Positions 37,700 to 47,960 of a DNA stretch of 64,000 bases are shown piece by piece. The notes under the pieces were generated by a model. The model worked only from the letters and a program-made list of their open reading frames with translations. It did no database searches and was not told the DNA's origin. Every line of letters begins with the position of its first letter. The first letter of the stretch is position 1. The translations under genes were made by a program, and so were the position numbers. The stretch is from Pterobdella sp. o SKG-2022 (Eukaryota; Annelida; Clitellata; Hirudinida; Piscicolidae), in assembly GCA_964035795.1 (NCBI GenBank), contig OZ038322.1:5074925-5138924 (forward strand), read 5' to 3'.

Positions 37700-40690
37700 T
37701 TATTCGGTTAATAAAATTCTTTGATCTCAATCGTTTTTATAATAGACTACATAACCTAACATAGCTCAATTTAAAGTGGTTCAGTAGACTAGAGTCTGTG
37801 TGAAAACCACTGCTAAATATATCTAATATCCTAGCTCGCCTATCTTGATTTTAAAATTGTTGGTTGTTTCCACGGAAACTGTCTCATCACTAAGCTCATT
37901 CCAGGCGTTTATCCCTCTGCTACTGAAGAATCTCTGCTTGATTCGACTTCCAGTCTTCTTAAATAATTTGTATTTGTGTCCTCGTAGGCTTTTTCTGGTT
38001 TCCAGTTGGAAGAATCTGGTAAATGGTGTATCCTCTTTTCTGGTGATTAATTTATAGGTTTGTATTAAATCTCCTCTGCGTCTTCTTTTTTCTAGAGTTG
38101 TCAGTCCACATTCTCTTAATCTTTCTTCGTATTGAAGTTTTTCGAGTCCTTTGATCATCTTTGTCGCTCTCCGCTGTACCTTTTCCAGAATGTTCTTGTC
38201 TTTTTGCAAATCTGAACTCCACGCCTGAACACAATATTCCAGGTGGGGTCGAACTAGAGTCTTATACAAATTTATGATTATTGAATTCTCTCTGCTGACC
38301 ACCGTTCTTCTGATAAATCCAAGTATTTGATTTGCTTTGGCCGCTGCGACAGTACATTGCCTCGATGTTTTTGTGTATCATGACTGCGAGATCTTTTTCT
38401 TCTTCTGTCGATCGTAGCTCTTGATTGTCCAAATGATACTGAAAGATCCTGTTCTTTTTTCCCATGTGCATTACTTTGCATTTATCTATATTGAAAAACA
38501 TTTGCCAATCCTCAGACCACTTATATATCCGTTCCAAATCAAGTCTTAGTACTTCCGCATCTATTTCATTGTTGACCTTCGCACACAGTTTCGTGTCGTC
38601 AGCAAACTTTGATATTTTTGATTTTATCCCAAAGTCAATATCGTTGATATATATATAACGAATAGCAGAGGTCCCAGCACCGAACCTTGAGGAACTCCAC
38701 TTGTAACATTAATCCAGGATGAATTCTTGTCTTTGATACGCACTTGTTGTCTCCTGCTCTTTAGCCAGTTAGTGATCCATCGGAGCAGGTTACCAGATAT
38801 CCCTCACGATCGTAACTTCTTGACAAGTCGTTCATGTGGCACTTTGTCGAATGCTTTAGCCAAATCCAAATAGATTATATCAACAGAGTTTTCACTGTCT
38901 ACATTTTCGTACACTTCTTCAAAGAAGTCCAATAGGTTAGACAGACAAGATCGCCCTTTCATGAATCCATGCTGGCTACTTTTAATTATTTCATTTTCCA
39001 TGAGGTGTTCAACCATATTCATCTTTATTATTTTTTCTAGCACTTCACATACATTGCATGTTAAGCTGACTGGCCTGTAGTTGCTAGTGTCGCTCCTGCT
39101 GCCTATTTTGAATAATGGCGTAACGATGGCATCTCTCCAGTCTTTTGGTATCTCACCTGTTTTGATGGATTCTATAAATAATTCAGCTATAATCGCTCCT
39201 ATTTCGTTCCGCACTTCCTTCAAAAATTTGGGATGCATTTCATCTACTCCTGGAGTTTTGTCTTCTTTGAGAGATTTTAGCATCTTCACAACTATCTCTT
39301 CTGTAATATCTACCGTATTTATCATCTGCTCCTGGTTTCCTGCAAATAATAACATCGGTTCTGGGATGTTTTTCGTGTCTTCTTGCGTCAATACTGATCC
39401 AAAATACTTGTTCAACATTTCTGCAGTTTCTTCATTATCTGTAACCATAATGCCTTGGTTGTTTTTTAGTGGTCCAATCTTCGTATTTCTTTTTTGTTTG
39501 CTCTTCATGTAGTTGTAAAAGCTTTTGCTGTCTCTTAATGTTTTGACTTAGCTTTGTCTCATAGTCTTTAATTGCCTTCCTTTTTGATTTGTTTGCCAGG
39601 TTTCTTTTTTTCAACATATTTAATTCTCGTTTCTTCTGTATGTCTTCCAGCGTTTGTTCCAAATATATTTGGATCACTTTTAAGGTTTGTTTACATTTTC
39701 TTCCACGCTTTATACTTGGCTCTCCTGGTTTTTATAACATCTTTATTTACCCAAGGACATTTTTTGGTGTTTCTTTTATATGTTGGTACTGTTTCTTCCA
39801 CAACTTCTTTCATACATGAAGCAAACTTCTTCCATTTATCCTGTACTCCAAGACCTGCCAATCTCTGTTTCAAGTTCTTTTCTTTGATTTTGTTTCTGAC
39901 TATCAAAATCTGCTCCATAGTAGTTGAATCGCTTTTTGTGTTTTATCTCTTCAATTTCGTGTTCTGAAGCAATGGTAAATCTTATAATCTGGTGATCACT
40001 AGAGCCAAATCTCTCTCCTACCTGCACATCTTCAATCATGTTTTCTTCGGTAGAGACTACTAGGTCAAGTATATTTTCTTCCCTTGTTGGCTCAACCACA
40101 TGCTGAGTGAGAAAGTTTTCATCCATGCATTCCAAAATAGGTCTTCCGATGGTTTTTTGCCCTGCTTCTTGTTCCAATCTATATGAAAGTTGAAATCTCC
40201 CATTATGATGCATGCTCCTGTGGTAACTCTGTTGATTAGTTCATGAAGTCCAATATCGTTTTTTTTACTCGAGTCAGGAGGACAATAGCACAAACTTATT
40301 ACCATTTTCTTGTTTTTGTTTTCGATTTCACACCAAACACTTTCCTTAAATCTGTCATCTTTCAGGTCCGTTTTTTCAAAGGCCATCAGGTTGTCCTTTA
40401 TATACAGTAGTACCTTACCCCCATGTCCTCTTCCTCCATGAATTTCTCTGTCCTTCCTAAACATGATGTACCCATCCAGTTCGAGTTCACTGTCTTCTAT
40501 AGATTTTTTGGCCCAGGATTCTGTTATACCAATGACATCAGGTTTTTCCTTGTCAACATATAATTCAAGTTCTGTTCTTTTGTCTTTGTTTACCACACTT
40601 TTTGCATTTACGTAGAAGCATTTCAATCTGCTTATCTTTGCTGATTGTCTCTTCGTTCTTTGAATTTTTGTAATTGATATTTTCTCATCT
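37700..40690 (-). mobile_element. CR1-like non-LTR retrotransposon, endonuclease plus RT, frameshifted
   Basis: Reading the minus strand from about 40626, an APE-type endonuclease contains KPDVIGITESWAKKS and IIMGDFNFHIDW. The reverse transcriptase follows at about 39508-38300: GEIPKDWRDAIVTPLF, SNYRPVSLTCNVCEVLEKII, QHGFMKGRSCLSNLLDF, IIYLDLAKAFDKVPHERL, then [11 protein letters not shown] and FADDTKL. The C-terminal region (38302-37823) includes PHLEYCVQAWSS and LRGHKYKLFKK. The ORF is broken into at least five frames, so this copy is inactive, but all domains survive. No ORF1 is visible. The 5' end abuts a (TA)n microsatellite at 40720. The group assignment follows motif order and wording. 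Confidence 0.85.
38804..40626 (-). pseudogene. endonuclease and RT N-terminal part of the CR1-like element
   Basis: Overlapping frames 40626-40060, 40213-39836, 39918-39691, 39677-39435 and 39508-38804 together encode the endonuclease and the fingers/palm of the reverse transcriptase. The shifts are separate small indels. The last frame ends at HERLVKKLRS, just before the deteriorated catalytic-box segment at about 38800-38600. Confidence 0.7.
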
Positions 40691-40718
40691 TCACTACCCT
40701 CATGGCTCCAGGTTGACC

Positions 40719-40719
<1 letters not shown>

Positions 40720-40792
<73 letters not shown>
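40720..40792. repeat. (TA)n microsatellite
   Basis: About 36 perfect TA units lie immediately upstream of the 5' end of the minus-strand CR1-like element. Confidence 0.95.
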
Positions 40793-40797
<5 letters not shown>

Positions 40798-40949
40798 CAT
40801 TTCTAATTTATCTATTGGTATCCTTGATTTTATTTTATATCTTTTTTATATAATTAGTTATATAACTCTAAGAGTACTAAGTTTAGCTGATTAAACCATT
40901 TCATAATCCATGGTTATAGTTGAGAAATAAACATTTTTTTTTTGCAGAA

Positions 40950-42473
40950 ATGACTCAAAACAAGAGTATGAAACAATTGCTGAAAACATTTCTATTGATG
41001 AAAACTAATGATCACCAACAAATGAAGGAAGTTAAGCGTTTTGTTGAAGATAAAAAAATAATCAATGATAATCTTAATAAAAGTACGAATAATGAAACAT
41101 ACGAAAGACTATTAAACATACAAGACTTACCTTTCGAATGTAAATTAGCCATATTTTCTCACTTGAATCCTCGACAAAAGATTAAGTGTCAACGTGTTTG
41201 CAAAGAGTGGAGGGAACTACTCAAGGACCAATTTTTATGGAAAAAAATAGATTTGGCTGAAGTCGTCAGCCCTTTAAAGACATGCGATGAATCGAAAATG
41301 TCTTCTGATTCAACAAACCAAGCTGCCGAAAAAAGAAAGATGACTTTAGAAAACTATTATGAAACTGAGAAGAAAAGAGTTTTAGGTTATTTCAACTTTT
41401 TATGCCAACTTAAAGCTAAGCCTACCGAGCTTAATGTATGTCTCGACATCGGAGACATGCAAGACCACTGGGTTGACACCTTGAAAACATTTTTAGATTG
41501 CAGTAACCTTTCATCTCTCAAAAAGGCTACCACCAACTGGAAAGAAACTCCTTGGAAACCATTTCCAGATTCATTTTACACTTGGTCAAACAGCAATTAT
41601 TCTGATCTGATATACAAGCATAGGCGCAGGCAACGCTATTTTATCTCTTTTTTCGACTCGTTTACTGCCCAAGCAAAAAACATCGAATATTTAAATATCC
41701 CTTTTGATTGGTCTTCGTGTTCAGTGTCCCATCTGTGTAGACTCGGAAACAACCTGAAAGAGCTAGTCCTCACAGAATATTTTGTGCCACAGTCGTTTGA
41801 TCAGTGTCTCTTAGATAAATTATTATCCAGTCTTCCAAAGTTAGAAAAACTTACGGTCAATATAGTTTTTGGCAGTGGATTAGGTTTGGTTGGTTACGAG
41901 TTCAATTCAAAATCTCTCAAATATTTGAATCTCTCAAACTGCAAAGGCATTGCCATTCGAAAAATAGACTTGCCACGCCTGGAAATTCTTTCAGCTGGTC
42001 ACGACACATTTTTAAGTCATTACTTGGGAGGGTCGGATGAAAAATTTAATCGAAAGCGCTTCCAAACAAATAGTCGTATGTGCCAATCACTATCATCTGA
42101 ACCCAATGTCATTCATTCATCTCTGTCTTCGAGAAATAAAAAATTTTTAAAAACCACTTCTTTTTCGTCTTTGCTTCCAGAACCCTTGTTGTTTTCTTCG
42201 TCACACACAATCGCCAAACAAAAAGATCATTTAGAAACATCTTCGAATGTTGAAAACGTTCTTCCAGAAAGTTCAGAGAGCTCAGAAGTTTTCACCAACA
42301 ACTGTTTTCATCCTTGTCTTCTGGATGTTATTAGACAAGGAGCACCACAACTTAAGCAATTAAACAATTATCATTTTACTCATAAAACCGTATCAAATTT
42401 TATAGACCCTCTTTTAAACAAAGTTCTTCTACAAACGTGTTTTTGTAATAAACACTCATTAAGAACTGTTTGA
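40950..42473 (+). CDS. F-box protein with leucine-rich-repeat-like region
   Basis: This is a likely substrate-recognition subunit of an SCF (SKP1-CUL1) ubiquitin ligase, 507 residues in one coding exon. The ATG at 40950 lies two bases after a good 3' splice site, so translation should start here after a non-coding upstream exon. The F-box is at about residues 58-102 (LPFECKLAIFSHLNP, CQRVCKEWRELLKD, FLWKKIDL). The C-terminal half has leucine-rich segments (LKELVLTEYF, LPKLEKLTV, LKYLNLSNCKGI, LPRLEIL) consistent with irregular LRRs. A Ser/Glu-rich insertion follows, then PQLKQLNNYHF. I cannot assign a specific FBXL/FBXO orthologue. It is convergent with the minus-strand gene ending at 42883. 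Confidence 0.8.
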   Translation: MTQNKSMKQLLKTFLLMKTNDHQQMKEVKRFVEDKKIINDNLNKSTNNETYERLLNIQDLPFECKLAIFSHLNPRQKIKCQRVCKEWRELLKDQFLWKKIDLAEVVSPLKTCDESKMSSDSTNQAAEKRKMTLENYYETEKKRVLGYFNFLCQLKAKPTELNVCLDIGDMQDHWVDTLKTFLDCSNLSSLKKATTNWKETPWKPFPDSFYTWSNSNYSDLIYKHRRRQRYFISFFDSFTAQAKNIEYLNIPFDWSSCSVSHLCRLGNNLKELVLTEYFVPQSFDQCLLDKLLSSLPKLEKLTVNIVFGSGLGLVGYEFNSKSLKYLNLSNCKGIAIRKIDLPRLEILSAGHDTFLSHYLGGSDEKFNRKRFQTNSRMCQSLSSEPNVIHSSLSSRNKKFLKTTSFSSLLPEPLLFSSSHTIAKQKDHLETSSNVENVLPESSESSEVFTNNCFHPCLLDVIRQGAPQLKQLNNYHFTHKTVSNFIDPLLNKVLLQTCFCNKHSLRTV

Positions 42474-42882
42474 AAACTTTTTCATTCTAATAACGAGTTT
42501 CAATTTTTTATTTTCAAAAATTGTAAATAACATGAAATTATTTTTAGCTTTTGTGTAAATATTTTTTAACAGCAAGTTTTGTCTTTTTGTTACCACCACT
42601 ACATAATGTGCTTGTTAATTTCTGTGATACCTCGTGTTATGAAACTTGAAGTTTTTTTCAGAAATATGATTTCAAATATTTTCAAGCTCTCAGTTAAAAA
42701 AAATAGGTTTATTATACTAAGTATCGTTTTTTTGCGTTATATACTTCAAGGATATTTTAATTTGGATTATTGCATTCCTAAGAAACTGTCGAATTGGTTT
42801 TTTTGACTTGCTAAATACACTTGTAAATCGTTCATTTTTTTGCAAAAGCATCAAAATTTCGTTTACTAAAAAAGTCATTTAC
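42474..42882. other. convergent intergenic spacer
   Basis: This 409-base AT-rich spacer lies between the 3' ends of the F-box gene (plus) and the charged single-membrane-segment gene (minus). A 75-codon frame at 42579-42806 has no coding character. Both 3' UTRs should lie here. Confidence 0.5.
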
Positions 42883-45405
42883 TCATTTAGCCTTGGAAAA
42901 CCTTCTGAGAAAAGTGGTGCTTTCTTTTGGTGGTGGGGGTTCTTTAGAGGATGAAAAACGTTTAGAGTATTGAAAAAATTGTGGTTTTGAAGTATTGGAA
43001 ACAATTTTTGGTTTTTCTTTCACAAAGCGTCTTTTTTTGACTAGAGGACTACTAACTTCTTTCTGATCGAGTTTCAAAAATTCATTTTTAGCTTCGCTAG
43101 ATCCCACAGTTTTTGAAGGTAGATTTTTATCATTATTCAAGTCATTTTCTTTGTCAACTAACAAATTTGGACTATGTTTTTCTTTAACAGTACTTTTGAC
43201 TAATTCTTCATCAGGTTCGACTGTAGACTTTTTCAACACGCTACTTGGCAACAAATTTTTATTGTCTTCTTTGTTCGAATCTTTATCCTTTTGTTCAATC
43301 TCGTTTTTAGATTTTATTGGATCTGTATTGATTTCAACTTTAGAACTTTCTTTATAAACTGTTTTGTCTGTATTCAACATTTCAACTAATTTTTCTTTTT
43401 CAGCCTCCAAATTTTTTAAGGTTGACTTATGTTCTACGGCCGTAGCCGAAGGCGCAACATTTTTAATATTTTGTTTTGGACTTTCACTCGTTTGATAAGA
43501 TTTTTTAACTAATTTCGTTGGAGTTTTTGCAAAAGATTTTTCATGTTCTAAATCTAAACACAATTGGGGTTTTTGAGGTTTTTCAGGGCTGTCACATCTC
43601 AGTGAGAAGTCACAAGAAGATAGAGAAAAGTTACTCAGTATTTTATTGGCTTGTTGGCAACAATAACTACACGAGTCTTCTCTCATTTTTTTGGGAAAGC
43701 AGTCAAAGTTTCTTTCTTTTGGTTCTTTTTCTTTTTTATCCATAGGACTAAATTGATTTTTACCACAACAGCCAGTGTAATTTTCTTTTACTACAATGGT
43801 CTTAATGTTAGTTTGCGTTTTCATGAAATCTTTGTCTGAGCATTCTTGTTTGCTGTCCTCATGCGTTTTTTCAGTCTTTTTAATGAAAATTTTAACTGAT
43901 TGCTGGTGGGCTGTTTGCTCGGGTGATTTTTGAAGTTTATTGCATGTAAAAAATGGAGAGTGGTTCATATTTTCTTTTTGGTTGTCATGTATATTTTTTT
44001 TATTTTCACTTTTTGATTTATGAGTATCAGAGGTCATGCAAATCTCATTTTTAATAGGTTTTTTAATTTTTTCGCATTGATCCTTTGAACTTGCTTTTGT
44101 TTTACAACAAATTTTATCCGATCTTGAGGTGTTCAAATTTTTGGTTTTTTTTTTTGCCTTTTTTATTATGTTTTCATTTTTACTTGTTGGCAAATGTTCT
44201 TTTTTTTTCTTTTTATTTTTATACTTGTCGCAATTTTGATTTTGAGATTCATTGCCTTCACTGTCTTCATTATCTTCTTTTTCTTCATCTTCTCCCTCTT
44301 CAGTTTCATCTTTCGCTTCATCTTCATCACCTTCATCGTTTTCAATTTCTTCGTCAGCTTCAGTATCATCTCCACCTTTTTGGCTTTCTTTCTCGGAAAG
44401 TTTTTTCTTATCGCTTACTGATTTGCGCTCTTCTCCTACTTCTTTAGTTAATGCTGCAGTTTTAGAAACAGCTTTAGACTTTTGAGACACAGTAGAAGGT
44501 CTAGTTTTCGAAGCTTCATTTGCTTCATTGAATGGGAATTTTTTACAAAAGTATATGTTTGCATCGGCTTCACAACCGTCATTGATGAATATATTTTTGC
44601 CTGTCTCACAGACGTGCTGAGTGTTCGGATACTTACAGCTTCTTGCTCCTGGATTTTTTATAACGTTTGTAGCTTGAAACAATTCAATGAAAAACTTGCA
44701 TATTATCGAAATCAAAAATGAAATGAGTAACAAAATATGAGCACAAGCGTTTCTAAATGCCGAGTATGCCACGACCAAGTCATTGCACTCGTTTTCTCCC
44801 ATAGTTGCATTCCTCTCTTTACAACATTTCCTTTTCACTGAATCTTGTCTCAAAATTTCTTTAGATTTTTGGGAGGATTTTCTTTTTGCCACACTACTTT
44901 TGGTACTCCTATTTATTTCTAAATCACTTTTTTTCGACCTGCTTTCTTCCCGGTTCAAATGGGCTTCTTTTATCCTACTTGATTTTGTTTCTCCGACAAT
45001 ACTTTTTTTCAATTTGTTTAGTTTATTGATACAATCATTTGTAGAAGGAAAATGATAGTAAGGTATTTGGTTGTCTTCTTTCTTTTTCAAAGGCTCTTCA
45101 TCTGAAGCACATAACTCGTCTATTTTGATTGACAGATCATTGAAAGAGTCTTCATTGAGTTTTGATTTATTTTTTTTATGACTCAACTTCTTTTTGTTTT
45201 TATTACTAAAATCACGGAAATTTTCTAGTTCTTCCAAAGAGCTTGACGCATAGATAGGGTAATGATTAGCTTTCTTTTGAGAGTTACTATAAGACTTCAA
45301 GCATTGAAAGACCGGTGCATCTTTCCTCTTACACGTGCTTCCCAAGTAGCCAAAACAATCGAGTTTTTCGTTGGAATCCTTTTTATACTTGTTATAGCTG
45401 AACAT
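42883..45405 (-). CDS. unrecognised 840-residue charged protein with one hydrophobic segment (orphan cluster gene 1)
   Basis: One uninterrupted exon from ATG at 45405. There is no signal peptide. Residues 1-200 are Lys/Ser/Asn-rich with scattered Cys (CKRKDAP, KRKCCKE). A single hydrophobic segment at about 216-245 reads CAHILLLISFLISIICKFFI followed by ELF, so an acidic residue is buried near its end. It is followed by a Cys-rich stretch (SCKYPNTQHVCE, ENDGC-like spacing to FCKKFP). A Glu/Asp block (about 345-390, e.g. DDTEADEEIENDEGDEDEAK) then gives way to a long Lys/Glu-rich, probably disordered tail ending in a basic Ser/Pro-rich stretch. Residue use matches the plus-strand genes at 46356, 47961 and 50810, so I group them. 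No domain recognised. The 2.5-kb open frame in AT-rich DNA argues strongly for a real gene. The function is unknown; nuclear-envelope, chromatin or structural roles are guesses. Confidence 0.8.
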   Translation of the reverse strand: MFSYNKYKKDSNEKLDCFGYLGSTCKRKDAPVFQCLKSYSNSQKKANHYPIYASSSLEELENFRDFSNKNKKKLSHKKNKSKLNEDSFNDLSIKIDELCASDEEPLKKKEDNQIPYYHFPSTNDCINKLNKLKKSIVGETKSSRIKEAHLNREESRSKKSDLEINRSTKSSVAKRKSSQKSKEILRQDSVKRKCCKERNATMGENECNDLVVAYSAFRNACAHILLLISFLISIICKFFIELFQATNVIKNPGARSCKYPNTQHVCETGKNIFINDGCEADANIYFCKKFPFNEANEASKTRPSTVSQKSKAVSKTAALTKEVGEERKSVSDKKKLSEKESQKGGDDTEADEEIENDEGDEDEAKDETEEGEDEEKEDNEDSEGNESQNQNCDKYKNKKKKKEHLPTSKNENIIKKAKKKTKNLNTSRSDKICCKTKASSKDQCEKIKKPIKNEICMTSDTHKSKSENKKNIHDNQKENMNHSPFFTCNKLQKSPEQTAHQQSVKIFIKKTEKTHEDSKQECSDKDFMKTQTNIKTIVVKENYTGCCGKNQFSPMDKKEKEPKERNFDCFPKKMREDSCSYCCQQANKILSNFSLSSCDFSLRCDSPEKPQKPQLCLDLEHEKSFAKTPTKLVKKSYQTSESPKQNIKNVAPSATAVEHKSTLKNLEAEKEKLVEMLNTDKTVYKESSKVEINTDPIKSKNEIEQKDKDSNKEDNKNLLPSSVLKKSTVEPDEELVKSTVKEKHSPNLLVDKENDLNNDKNLPSKTVGSSEAKNEFLKLDQKEVSSPLVKKRRFVKEKPKIVSNTSKPQFFQYSKRFSSSKEPPPPKESTTFLRRFSKAK

Positions 45406-45841
45406 TGCTCACTGACCTCACACAAACATGAGGTCGAAGTTTTTAAACTTTCTTCAGGTAAATGCTGTTGTTTTGATCAAGTTCCTTATGTTCATGTTTG
45501 AAGTATTAAAATGTTTTTTGAGAACATTTAAAAGTGAATCATGACGTAGAAGAAAAGAGTAAATAAACATATAAAGTAAAAAGTTAATGAAACTTATAAA
45601 AAAACCACTTTTTTCAAGTTTTATCAGAATATAAAAAACCTTTCATAGTTCAAAAACTAAGCTAACATTCCAGAATTACTATTAATTTTAAATCATCCAG
45701 ATGCGATTTTATCTGGTGTTTCAAGTTTTTAAAGAACAACAAGAGATAAACAAAGAGTTTACCCATTTTTACTCAAAACAGTTCCTAAAGATATAATCAA
45801 TTTGAAGCGAATTTGGACCTTTTTTTTAAACATTGTAAAAC
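45406..45841. promoter_or_regulatory. divergent intergenic space between cluster genes
   Basis: This 436-base segment separates the minus-strand start at 45405 from the plus-strand small ORF at 45842, so it should contain both promoters. No clear TATA box was seen. Confidence 0.35.
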
Positions 45842-46006
45842 ATGAGCGAAAAAAGAAAAATAGATCAAATTGAAAATAGAAAAAGAAATGAAAATGAGCC
45901 TTCTAAAAATATCCTCGCTATTATCGTTTTACTAGTTGTAACTTATGTTTTTTACCTCTCTTTGGGTTCAAATTCGTTTTCTGGCATTTCAGATGAATTT
46001 TTTTGA
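45842..46006 (+). CDS. small single-pass membrane protein, 54 residues (candidate)
   Basis: From ATG at 45842 (context AACATGAGC) the frame reads MSEKRKIDQIENRKRNENEP, a very basic/acidic N-terminus. Then comes a clean 20-residue hydrophobic stretch NILAIIVLLVVTYVFYLSLG and a short polar tail ending DEFF. It is too short for routine ORF lists. The layout (charged cytosolic side, single helix) and the location among the orphan single-segment genes support it, but length alone cannot exclude chance. Confidence 0.5.
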   Translation: MSEKRKIDQIENRKRNENEPSKNILAIIVLLVVTYVFYLSLGSNSFSGISDEFF

Positions 46007-46355
46007 TATTCTTTTAAAACATTGCTTTGAAAGTTTCATTTGATAAAAATTGAGATAATATATGTTGTAATTTTTATTGTTCAAATGTGAAAAAATAAAT
46101 CATATGAAAACTAAAAAGCAGAAAGTTAGGAGTTCTAAGTAAAATATGTCATATTAATGTAAATAAAAACAAACTAAAAAGTTAACAATTTCAAAAATTA
46201 AAATAAAGCAAATAACAAATGAAACATTCAAGTTTATTAAATATTGATTAACAGTTTCAAAAAACATATCTGAAAAATATTCATAAAAAGCGCAAAAATG
46301 TCACGAGTAGAAATCCATTGAGATTCCAAGAGAGTTTCAAATATGTTAAAATACA
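46007..46355. other. short spacer, no gene seen
   Basis: AT-rich 349-base spacer between the small ORF and the next cluster gene. It contains AATAAA near 46094, which could serve the small ORF's transcript. Confidence 0.4.
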
Positions 46356-47747
46356 ATGACATTTCGGCCTTTGAAAAACTGTGTAAATTGCCGTAACTTG
46401 GATTTTCCTTTAAGAATTTCTACAAATCAATCAAATAAAAAAGAAAACTATCCTTTTAAAACTATTTTCCCAACGGAAAAACAAGGCTATCAAACTATTA
46501 TATTGCAACAACCCCAGATTTTCAGTGTAATTGAAGGCCCAGTTAATAACATAAATACTGAAGAGAAGGAAACTGAAAATTTAACAACCTTGCAGAAAGC
46601 TTATGATACAAAAAAATCTTTTGAAAACGATAACGCAGACGCAAAAGTTCTTCACACTATTACATGTGACTCAGCTCAAGTATTGGGCCAAAAGCCTCAA
46701 GAACCCTTTCATACTATAAAACCTATGCTAAAAAATGCTAAAAAATTATTACCTCATTGTCATTCCCAAAGCTACCAGAGCCCTCATATAAGCAGCTACG
46801 AGCCGATAAACAACTTCAAAAACTTTGAATTACTCACAAACAGCTTACAAGAACAATACCAATTCAACAGTTGTTACGAACATAACATGCAAGAAAATTT
46901 AAAAAAGACCTTTCCTAACATGCAAAAATTCTGTGATAATCTTACGATTGACAAGCCTTGTTCAAACTGGCACCAAGCCGACTCGCTCAACTTCTACCCG
47001 AGTAAAGATTTTTATAGCCTCTTTGTTTTTGAGTTTATAGTTGTTTAAGGATAAGAGTAAACTTGTGTACCTTACATTTTTTACATGTAATTCGAGTCGA
47101 TTTTAGTACAGTTTGGTATATCAAATCAGAATAGCATAGTTATTTATAGAAGAATACTGTACAAATAATGTAAACTTTGAAAACATTACTTATCAAAATC
47201 AAGTTTATAGTTTATGTCATATCAATGAAAATTTTCAGTTTCCATCTATTTTTTTCATAAAACTAAATAAATATAGTATTTACTTTACTCACCAGGTCGT
47301 CTTTGCCGTGAAAGTTGTACAAACTCCACGGAATTCATTGACCCCATAAAAATTTTGCAAAATGATAGCAAGAAGAAAAAAAAACTTTTTAAGAGCTGCA
47401 GACGAAGCCCGATCTTAGGCAAAACTCAAGCTATAACGAACATGAGTTCTGGATGCGATTTCAAATCCTGCTTCGATTGTCTTGAACTCAACAAAAAAAA
47501 GGATAATTCCAAAAAAAAAAGAAGAACCAGTATCTGCTCATTGGAGTCTGCATGCGATAAATACAAGCCACTGAAGATACGCCGCTTGGATAAATGTAAA
47601 AAACGCTCATTGAGTGAGGCACCCGAAGAGAGTGACTTCAAAACTCAGTGCGGCAAAGAAAACCTCGTGTGTTTTATTTGGAGTATATTTTATTTATTCA
47701 TTTGTTCCATCATTGATTTTTTTCGTGGAAAAGCATTTACAACTTAG
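46356..47747 (+). CDS. unrecognised 365-residue protein with C-terminal hydrophobic anchor, two exons (orphan cluster gene 2)
   Basis: Two open frames are joined by a clean intron. Exon 1 (46356-47001) ends ...CCGA before GTAAAG. Exon 2 (47296-47747) follows ACTCACCAG and begins GTCGTCTTTGCC. The phases fit (A plus GT gives Ser) and the second frame stays open back to the acceptor. The protein begins MTFRPLKNCVNCRNLDFP, is Asn/Gln/Ser-rich in exon 1, then basic with Cys pairs (FKSCRR, SCFDCLE, RRTSICSLESACDK). It ends with a hydrophobic anchor of about 20 residues, LVCFIWSIFYLFICSIIDFF, followed by RGKAFTT. An acidic residue near the end of the helix (SIIDFF) recalls FFIEL in cluster genes 1 and 3. 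This layout suggests a tail-anchored protein. Function unknown. Confidence 0.65.
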
Positions 47748-47960
47748 TGTTTTTCTACTTTTCGCAAATTAACATTGCAAATAATTTTGAAATCTTTGTC
47801 GTTTAAAACTACAATCAACTTTTAATGACGTAAATAGTAAAAACAATAAGTAACAAATATTAAATATTTTTTAAAATCAAACATCATTTTAATGAATATG
47901 AAAAAACTTGTAACACTTCAAAATAACTCCACACTGCACTAAACTGATGAAACAACTTCA

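Noticed and set aside
44085..44485. Several Phe/Leu-rich plus-strand frames looking like membrane proteins
   Set aside because: They are antisense readings of the Lys/Glu-rich minus-strand cluster gene.
46356..47048. Treating this frame as a separate complete gene
   Set aside because: A good donor at 47002 joins in phase with an acceptor at 47295, and the second frame has no ATG start of its own at its upstream end.
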